Source: Prevotella sp. (GTDB lineage: Bacteria > Bacteroidota > Bacteroidia > Bacteroidales > Dysgonomonadaceae). From it: a stretch of DNA of 17,982 bases. Location of the stretch: assembly GCA_031263965.1 (NCBI GenBank), contig JAISES010000061.1, positions 1 to 17,982 on the forward strand, given 5' to 3'. Positions 7,941 to 14,162 of this stretch are shown piece after piece; position 1 is the stretch's first letter; the number at the start of each line of letters is the position of its first letter. The notes under the pieces were generated by a model, which was given only the letters and a program-made list of their open reading frames with translations, did no database searches and had not been told where the DNA came from. The translations under genes were made by a program, and so were the position numbers.

Positions 7941-9902
7941 ATGAAAAGAATATTTAAGATAGGGGCTCTGGCGCTTATGACAATCATAGGAACCAGCTCA
8001 TGTAATGACTTTTTTGACGCTATACCGGGAGAACAATACGATCTGGAAAGCACTGTTGCCAACAGACAAAAGATGGAACAATACCTGAATAACGTATATC
8101 AGCACGTGCCGGATGAAACTATGGAACGGTACGACCGGCAGGGCAGATCGGGTATATGGACTACAGGTTCGCTGGAAATCGATATAACATGGGATTTCAA
8201 TCACGGTAAAGAGTGGGTCTCCGGGGCAACATACGCATCTTCCAGTTGGATCAATTATTGGTATATCGAATATTATAAAGGTATATCGAAAGCAAGTACA
8301 TTTATTGAAAATGTGGACCAATGCGTTGAAGCTACTGCCAATGAACGCAAAACCTGGAAAGCTCAGGCCAGGGCGTTAAGAGCATACTTTTATTTCATGA
8401 TATTCCGTTCTTATGGCCCATGCGTTATCTTAGGGGAAGAAGCTATCCCTTTGGATACCCCGATAAGTGATTTGTTGAAAGAACGTAATTCCGTAGATGA
8501 GTGTGTGGACTTTATAGCCGGCGAATTTGATAAAGCGGCGGAAGACCTGCCTGCCAAATACGATGGCGCAAATCTGGGACGTATGGACAAAGGAACTTGT
8601 AAGGCATTAAAGGCCAAGCTATTGTTGTATGCTGCAAGCCCATTATTCAATTGTAACCCTGACTATGCGGAAATTGTAAATACGGACGGGAAACAACTAT
8701 TCCCGCAGGATAAGTCAAAGGAACAGGGAAAATGGGACGCCGCCCGTCAGGCATATGCGGATTTCTTCACCGAGTTCGTACCGGCTCATTATACCCTGTA
8801 TACAATCACTACTCCCGGAGGGAATACCGATTTTTATGAATCTTACCGGCAGGTGACCTCAGGGGTAGTCTATAATTCTACAAATAAAGAGCAGATTTTT
8901 GTCAGACTGGCAGACCACGATTACCGTGCTTATGAGACCACCCCTTATCACAGGGACTTTGACGACACCAGTTTGAAAGGAGGAATGGGATATGGCGTGC
9001 CTCAGGAAACGGTGGATTTGTATTATACAGATAAGGGAGTCCGTATAGTGGACGACGTTGACTATAAAGAATATACAGGCGTGCCTTCTTCCGCCGATTA
9101 CGGCTGGTCCGGCGATTATACGGATCCTGTTGTTTCGGACAGAATCTATTTCAAATCCAATTCTAACATGACACTGAAACAATGGGCCAATCGCGAGCCG
9201 CGTTTTTATGCCGACATTACTTTTAATGGCTCTACATGGCTTAATGACGGGACAAACTTCGGTAAGATTACAACAGATCTGACGGTCAATGGAAACTCAG
9301 GTGTGAATCCGGGTGGTCACGATGCTCCGACAGAAGGATACGGTATGCGCAAGATGGCTTCCAAGAATGGAAGAAGCGGCAGCAACAGGCATTGCGCCAC
9401 CTTACTTCGCCTTGCGGACATGTATCTTGGATATGCTGAGGCATTGAGCGCCTGCGGCCAGTACGGACAAGCGATGACGTATGTAAATGCAGTGCGCGCC
9501 CGCGCCGGTATTCCGGGGTATGGCAACAATGGAGGTTCGGATGTAAACGGATTTAACTATCTGACTTATCCCGAAAACAGGAATGATGTAGACAAGCGTA
9601 TCCGTCGCGAAAGGCTGATCGAATTGATGTTTGAGTGGAACCATTTCTTTGATGTACGCCGTTGGAAAGTAGCAGATATGGCTGTAGGCGACAATTGGAT
9701 TTATCCTTCTTACCACCGAGGGGGCGAAGGGGGCGAAATCCATGGAATGAATTCCAGGGCAAGTTCTCCGCAATTCTTCGAAAAAGTTGTCACCGAAATC
9801 CGCACCTTTGACAAGAGGCATTATCTGTTCCCTATTCCGGACGCGGATATTCGCCGTAACCCGAAGATGGTACAAAACTACGGATGGACTCCTTCAGAAT
9901 AG
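7941..9902 (+). CDS. susD: SusD/RagB-type surface glycan-binding lipoprotein
   Basis: Protein of 653 residues that should sit on the cell surface as the hinged lid of the SusC channel and capture the glycan. The lipobox GTSSC puts the lipidated Cys at residue 21. The SusD fold is supported by the N-terminal helical region with KAQARALRAYFYF, by the conserved block RIRRERLIELMFEWNHFFDV followed by RRWK, and by the C-terminal motif LFPIPDADIRRNPKMVQNYG. It lies directly behind susC and 19 bp before the calpain-like lipoprotein gene, so the three are surely co-transcribed. At 653 residues it is somewhat longer than a minimal SusD, which may mean extra loops around the binding site. Ligand inferred from context only. 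Confidence 0.95.
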   Translation: MKRIFKIGALALMTIIGTSSCNDFFDAIPGEQYDLESTVANRQKMEQYLNNVYQHVPDETMERYDRQGRSGIWTTGSLEIDITWDFNHGKEWVSGATYASSSWINYWYIEYYKGISKASTFIENVDQCVEATANERKTWKAQARALRAYFYFMIFRSYGPCVILGEEAIPLDTPISDLLKERNSVDECVDFIAGEFDKAAEDLPAKYDGANLGRMDKGTCKALKAKLLLYAASPLFNCNPDYAEIVNTDGKQLFPQDKSKEQGKWDAARQAYADFFTEFVPAHYTLYTITTPGGNTDFYESYRQVTSGVVYNSTNKEQIFVRLADHDYRAYETTPYHRDFDDTSLKGGMGYGVPQETVDLYYTDKGVRIVDDVDYKEYTGVPSSADYGWSGDYTDPVVSDRIYFKSNSNMTLKQWANREPRFYADITFNGSTWLNDGTNFGKITTDLTVNGNSGVNPGGHDAPTEGYGMRKMASKNGRSGSNRHCATLLRLADMYLGYAEALSACGQYGQAMTYVNAVRARAGIPGYGNNGGSDVNGFNYLTYPENRNDVDKRIRRERLIELMFEWNHFFDVRRWKVADMAVGDNWIYPSYHRGGEGGEIHGMNSRASSPQFFEKVVTEIRTFDKRHYLFPIPDADIRRNPKMVQNYGWTPSE

Positions 9903-9921
9903 TAATTGAATAAAGATCCGA

Positions 9922-11496
9922 ATGATTATGGAAATGAAGCAACTTGAATTAATAAAGAAGATAGCCGTCTTTCTCGTTTTACCGTTTTTCCTTATCAGCA
10001 TGGCTGGTTGTTCGGGAGATGAAGGTAAGGGCGAAGAACCGGATGAAACGACTTTACCTTATTGGGTTCTTGGAACAGGAAATCCGAATATGCCATCGAG
10101 CGGAACCATCATCGCGCAATATTCCGATGCTCCGGTTGGTTCGGATATCAGCAAGCTGGTAGATAATGACGTAAATACAAAATACCTTACCCATCACAGC
10201 AGTTTCGATATTATCTGGAATGGGAATAACAATGTAGCTGTATTGGCTTATTCGCTGGCTTCCGCTTCCGATTCTCCCGAGATGGATCCGAAGTCATGGA
10301 CGCTTTACGGTTCACTGGACAGTAAAGTGTGGAAAACAATCGACAAACAAGAAAATCAGGTATTTTCCGACAGGAAGGCTGTTAAAAGTTTCGAGGTGGA
10401 CAATGGCGTGTCCTATCGTTATTACAAACTATCTGTTCAGAGCAATAACGGGGGGACTGCCACGCAAATTTCCGAATTTGTGCTTTCGGCCGCTACTTTT
10501 AGCGGAAATATGGATGATCTGATGCCGCATGCTTCAGGTAATACATATACCGCATCCACTCCAATGGGAACGCAACATGTTAATGACCGTGAGGCAGGAG
10601 CTGCCGATCTGGCATGGCTCAAAGATGCATCTCAGGAACCGGCCACATTTGCCGGATTGCCATGGGCTTCTTTCCCTGTAGGGTCATTGTATCCATTCGG
10701 AGATCCGAATCCTGCCGACGTCAATCAGCATGTTATCGGAGATTGTTCCGCCTGTGCGGCGATGGCCTCCATAGCCTATCTTTTTCCACGGTTTATCAAG
10801 CAAATTATTAAAGCTAACTCAGACAATACGTTTACCGTAACATTATACGACCCTAAAGGGAAGGCGGTAGAAGTAGGCGTAAGCAATTCATTTGTTGCAG
10901 ATGGCAGCAAACTGGGAGCCTGTTCCGGCAAAAACGACCAGGTCACCTGGGCTACTGTCATCGAAAAGGCTGTGATTAAGTGGAAACAGATATACAGCGG
11001 CTCATCGGATATCGGAGGAATCGGTACCGAATACTTTACTGCTATTGTTACGGGAAACGGAACCAGCTTTGCTTTTAGCCCGGATAGATTGTCTGCCGCC
11101 GATCTTCAGCGTGCGGCGCTTGTTTCCCTTCAACAACGGAAGATTGTAGTCGGCGGTTTCACGGAGAACGGTAAACCGATAGATAACAAGTACACTTCGG
11201 TTAATGGACATGCCTATAGTTTCCATCCTCCGAAAGACAACAGCTATTTATTCACCATGCGTAATCCATGGGGACTTCTTCCATTGATCGGCGGAGGTTA
11301 TAGTAATGGCAGAGAGGATGGCTTGCTGAATATCGGGGATGACGGGCTGATACCGCCATTGATCGATTTGCGCATCTGTGATCCGGGAGCAGCTAAGGGA
11401 TATGCCTATACGGGTGATCTGGAACCTTACACGCCACCGGTGTATACTCCGGCTCCAATGCATGTAGCCTACAGTATATTGCAGATCGGAAGATAA
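9922..11496 (+). CDS. Discoidin-like/calpain-family (C2) cysteine peptidase lipoprotein
   Basis: A 524-residue lipoprotein with lipobox SMAGC (Cys30). Residues about 50-195 look like a discoidin (F5/8 type C-like) beta-sandwich with WTLYGSLDS and a related copy in the BSP protein. Residues about 250-470 carry the calpain signatures in order: QHVIGDCSACAAMASIA (catalytic Cys275), NGHAYSF (His430) and MRNPWG (Asn448). The Cys-His distance of 155 and His-Asn distance of 18 are close to those of classical calpains. The Trp that normally follows the catalytic Cys is Ser here. I infer a surface or periplasmic protease acting on the protein part of a glycoprotein, or processing a surface protein. 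It is third in operon 1. In-frame ATGs at 9922, 9928 and 9934 are all possible starts. Peptidase family membership is well supported; substrate is unknown. Confidence 0.82.
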   Translation: MIMEMKQLELIKKIAVFLVLPFFLISMAGCSGDEGKGEEPDETTLPYWVLGTGNPNMPSSGTIIAQYSDAPVGSDISKLVDNDVNTKYLTHHSSFDIIWNGNNNVAVLAYSLASASDSPEMDPKSWTLYGSLDSKVWKTIDKQENQVFSDRKAVKSFEVDNGVSYRYYKLSVQSNNGGTATQISEFVLSAATFSGNMDDLMPHASGNTYTASTPMGTQHVNDREAGAADLAWLKDASQEPATFAGLPWASFPVGSLYPFGDPNPADVNQHVIGDCSACAAMASIAYLFPRFIKQIIKANSDNTFTVTLYDPKGKAVEVGVSNSFVADGSKLGACSGKNDQVTWATVIEKAVIKWKQIYSGSSDIGGIGTEYFTAIVTGNGTSFAFSPDRLSAADLQRAALVSLQQRKIVVGGFTENGKPIDNKYTSVNGHAYSFHPPKDNSYLFTMRNPWGLLPLIGGGYSNGREDGLLNIGDDGLIPPLIDLRICDPGAAKGYAYTGDLEPYTPPVYTPAPMHVAYSILQIGR

Positions 11497-11503
11497 AACA
11501 AAC

Positions 11504-11549
11504 CGCCGTCAGGGACAGGGTTTGTAGAAGCCGGTAAAACCTGATGGCG
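11504..11549 (+). terminator. Intercistronic stem-loop inside operon 1
   Basis: CGCCGTCAGG (11504-11513) pairs with CCTGATGGCG (11540-11549), with one G-U pair and a 26-nt loop, between the calpain-like gene and the DUF4302-like gene. No T-run follows, so full termination is unlikely. A partial terminator or an RNA-processing or stability hairpin that sets different levels of the upstream and downstream genes is more plausible. Confidence 0.4.
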
Positions 11550-11590
11550 TTGTACCTTAAATATTAATTATTAAATCAAATGATTTTGTT

Positions 11591-12829
11591 ATGAAAAAGT
11601 ATATTTATATATTATCTGTGTTATGTCTGGCTCTGTATAGTTGCGGCATGACGGATGTCTGGAAAGACTGGGAAAATGAAGGGACAATGAGTTCCGGCCG
11701 ATTGAAGCCTTCGGAGGTGATAGAATTATTGTGCGCTGCTGACGGCTGGAAAATGACTTATCATGGAAGTGTTTTTTATTTCCAGTTCGATGAAGGCGGA
11801 ATTGTAATTTCGGATACGGATGAAAGTATCCTGAAAGATAAAGTAGAATCCAGTTATCATTTGAATTTTAAAGGCGAGAATATAGTACTTCTTACGATAG
11901 AAGATGCCGGAGCCTTGAAGTATTTATCAGAAGGAATAGAGAACACGCTTGTCATCTCTTCATACACCAGCCAGCAAATTGCGGCAAAAGGTGAAGATGG
12001 TGGAGAGAATATGACTTTGACTTCGGTTACTACGGCGGAATTAGCCGCTAACAGTAAAGCTAAGGCGGATGCCATAATCGCTAACAATAAAGCTAACGCT
12101 TTGGAATTCCTGAAGGGTAATTTAAGTAATGGAGTGTTGCGGACATCTTCCGGACAGTTTATTGCGCATCATTCTATTTCTTATAGTGATGCTGACGGCT
12201 GGAAAATTAAAGTTTCATTGATAGCAGGAGGAGTGCTAACGCATACGGAATATGGTATGACAGTTAATACTACCGATGATGAGAAGGCAACCCTGAGTAT
12301 TGACGGCGGCGTGACTGTGAACGGAATGAACCTGAGCACAATCTATTATGAATATACCACAGGATCGCTGAGTACGGATAACGCGAATGTAACTGTTGAC
12401 CTGAATAAAAGTTCAGATATGGTAATCTCATATACCTCTTCTTCTTGGAAAACGCATAAAGTCGATTGGGATAATATTTGCGCCGGTTTATCAGGAATAC
12501 AACCTCATTCGGATATAGAATTTGACGACCGTAGTCCGAGAAATATCGTTGTGTGCCCGGGGAATGCCGGTGTAGGGCAGTGGCATTATGTATTCTTTGG
12601 TGTAGAGGCGTCATCAAATGATGCGACAGGACGTGTTTATCTGACTAGTACAGGAACAACTACGCCGTTTGGAGGATACGGAAGTGATGTAGAGAAAGTT
12701 CAGACTGTTTTTGGCGATTTTTTGGCCTTCTTTTTCTCTGCTGACGGGCATTGGATGTATAGGGATTCAGATTCATATCTTTATGTTATCAGTCCGACAT
12801 CCGATTATTGGTTTAGAATGAAGAATTAA
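11591..12829 (+). CDS. DUF4302-like lipoprotein, probable surface glycan-binding protein
   Basis: A 412-residue lipoprotein with lipobox ALYSC (Cys18). The region from about residue 38, with LCAADGWKMTYHGSVFYFQF and a repeated aromatic and beta-rich pattern, resembles DUF4302 proteins, which occur in Bacteroidota loci next to susC/D, often in the SusE/F-like position. The name rests on pattern recognition, so it is less sure than the neighbours. No catalytic motif is visible. Many Thr, Ser and Asn residues and surface aromatics fit an extracellular binding protein. It is the last gene of operon 1, 94 bp after the calpain gene across a stem-loop, and is followed by a strong hairpin. Likely role, inferred: extra surface capture of the glycan or glycoprotein. 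Confidence 0.65.
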   Translation: MKKYIYILSVLCLALYSCGMTDVWKDWENEGTMSSGRLKPSEVIELLCAADGWKMTYHGSVFYFQFDEGGIVISDTDESILKDKVESSYHLNFKGENIVLLTIEDAGALKYLSEGIENTLVISSYTSQQIAAKGEDGGENMTLTSVTTAELAANSKAKADAIIANNKANALEFLKGNLSNGVLRTSSGQFIAHHSISYSDADGWKIKVSLIAGGVLTHTEYGMTVNTTDDEKATLSIDGGVTVNGMNLSTIYYEYTTGSLSTDNANVTVDLNKSSDMVISYTSSSWKTHKVDWDNICAGLSGIQPHSDIEFDDRSPRNIVVCPGNAGVGQWHYVFFGVEASSNDATGRVYLTSTGTTTPFGGYGSDVEKVQTVFGDFLAFFFSADGHWMYRDSDSYLYVISPTSDYWFRMKN

Positions 12830-12844
12830 TCTTTTCTTTAAATG

Positions 12845-12887
12845 AAGCAGGAAAATAATAGACTCTTGTCTATATATTTTCCTGCTT
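12845..12887 (+). terminator. Hairpin terminator after operon 1
   Basis: AAGCAGGAAAATA-ATAGAC (12845-12863) pairs with GTCTATATATTTTCCTGCTT (12868-12887), leaving one unpaired base in the right arm and a 4-nt loop (TCTT). It begins 16 bp after the stop codon of the DUF4302-like gene. No T-run follows directly, but the long stable stem between two operons, ahead of the operon 2 operator, fits a terminator or 3' end-stabilising structure. Confidence 0.7.
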
Positions 12888-12951
12888 AGTAACGATAAAA
12901 ATTGAGTAAATATTGTCGCATCGAGTGAAATATAAGCCATTTTGGCTATTC

Positions 12952-12979
12952 AGGATACCTTTTTTGCCGAACAGGATAC
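12952..12979 (+). promoter_or_regulatory. Predicted HTCS operator of the BSP-GH92 operon
   Basis: AGGATAC at 12952-12958 is repeated at 12973-12979, 21 bp apart, with the same CTTTTTTGC linker as at 4477-4504. Only four of 28 positions differ, all in the part just before the second half-site. Unlike the copy near susC it is not palindromically doubled, though a short dyad AGCCA-TTT-TGGCT (12935-12947) lies just upstream. It lies within a possible TTG-started N-terminal extension of the BSP reading frame, which argues against that extension being translated. Confidence 0.75.
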
Positions 12980-13001
12980 TCAATCTTCTTTTTACAATCA
13001 T

Positions 13002-13009
13002 TATACTTG
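13002..13009 (+). promoter_or_regulatory. Predicted -7 box of the BSP-GH92 operon
   Basis: TATACTTG differs at one defined position from the TAnnTTTG consensus and starts after a 22-bp spacer from the last AGGATAC, the same geometry as at susC. The predicted transcript start is near 13016, giving a leader of about 25 nt before the ATG at 13041. Confidence 0.6.
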
Positions 13010-13040
13010 CATCAGATATAAACCTTATAACGAAAACATA

Positions 13041-14159
13041 ATGAAAAGAATTTTATTTTTGACTTTTGCACTATTATTTCTGACTTGTCAGGGTCAGGAT
13101 GTTAAAACGGACTATCCGCAACTGACAGACAACGACCCCACTACGTATTATATAGGTAAAGCGGGTAAAAACAAAATGACATTCCAGGTTTCGTACAACT
13201 CTCCTGTACTGAGCTACAAGATATATTCTTCGGGCGAAAAGCCTGCCCACGACCCAGCTAACTGGACACTCAAAGGTTCTAATGACGGTAAGAAATGGAC
13301 TGTCGTTGACGAACGGAAAAACCAGAAATTTTGTTCCCGTTTTCAGGAAATATTATGTATCGTACAACAACCGGCTACATACAAGCAATATATATTCGAA
13401 CTCAGCACAGCAAATAAGAAAGAGAATCTGATTATAGCAGGTATATTGTTATCAGACAAAAACCTTCTGGCGGGATGGGAAAACTTTAAATATCCGGAAG
13501 TAAACTTCGAGTCGCTGGATCCGGAAACAGCAGGAAGTAAAATATATTGTGAAACATTGGTACAGAATCCTGACGAATATGTGAAGTATCACACACAGAA
13601 AGTAGCTGAGATCCTCTATTTTTCAACAGAAGATCCAATAGTAGATGTACAGCACATAGATTACACCTTGAAAAACTATGACGGAATCTCGGCAAAAGGA
13701 GGCAATTCCCCGAATATCAACAACGTATATAGTACGCGGCATATCGAAAATTCGGCAAATGAATCGCTTCATAAGCTGGATTTTGAAACACGCGGGGTGC
13801 TTTACCATGAATTGACGCACGGTTACCAGTATGCACCGAAAGGCATCGGCAACTATGGGAACAATAAAACATTCTGGGCATGTACAGAAGGCATTGCCGA
13901 TGCAGTAAGAGCCGAAGCAGGGCTATTTGATATGAGCACCCGCAGACCAGGCGGCAACTGGATGAACGGTTATCGCACCACCGGCTTTTTCATCCAATGG
14001 CTTACGACAAAAGATCCGGATGCTATCCGTAAATTCCACCGCACAGTAAAAGATCTCGAAGTCTGGAGTTTCGATGGAGCGATCAAAGAAGTCTTTGGAC
14101 CGGAAGCCGGCATCGAAGGAATGTGGAACGAATATCAGGAATTCCTGAAGAAAAAATAA
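13041..14159 (+). CDS. Discoidin-like/BSP-family zinc metallopeptidase, secreted
   Basis: A 372-residue exported protein. The N-terminus is a signal sequence that may be a lipoprotein signal (FLTC, Cys16), with an imperfect lipobox. Residues about 20-135 form a discoidin-like module with WTLKGSNDGKKW, related to that of the calpain-like protein. Residues about 150-372 match the basic secretory protein (BSP) family: HELTHGYQY (zinc-binding His256 and His260, catalytic Glu257), TEGIADAVR, and GYRTTGFFIQWL. BSP proteins have a metzincin-like HExxH core and are presumed peptidases. The start at 13041 is chosen over a TTG at 12942 because the ATG begins the signal peptide and the longer form would run through the promoter. 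The gene stops 3 bp before the GH92 gene, so translation is probably coupled. Substrate unknown; protein portions of mannosylated glycoproteins are inferred. Confidence 0.88.
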   Translation: MKRILFLTFALLFLTCQGQDVKTDYPQLTDNDPTTYYIGKAGKNKMTFQVSYNSPVLSYKIYSSGEKPAHDPANWTLKGSNDGKKWTVVDERKNQKFCSRFQEILCIVQQPATYKQYIFELSTANKKENLIIAGILLSDKNLLAGWENFKYPEVNFESLDPETAGSKIYCETLVQNPDEYVKYHTQKVAEILYFSTEDPIVDVQHIDYTLKNYDGISAKGGNSPNINNVYSTRHIENSANESLHKLDFETRGVLYHELTHGYQYAPKGIGNYGNNKTFWACTEGIADAVRAEAGLFDMSTRRPGGNWMNGYRTTGFFIQWLTTKDPDAIRKFHRTVKDLEVWSFDGAIKEVFGPEAGIEGMWNEYQEFLKKK

Positions 14160-14162
14160 ATC

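Noticed and set aside
9402..9875. 157-residue open frame on the minus strand
   Set aside because: It lies fully inside susD, has no recognisable domain or promoter, and is a shadow of a gene with strong family support. The same applies to the other minus-strand open frames (for example 6536-6919 in susC and 12270-12617 in the DUF4302-like gene).
10614..10811. 65-residue plus-strand open frame in another frame
   Set aside because: It lies inside the calpain-like gene across its catalytic Cys region; no independent start signal or domain is seen.
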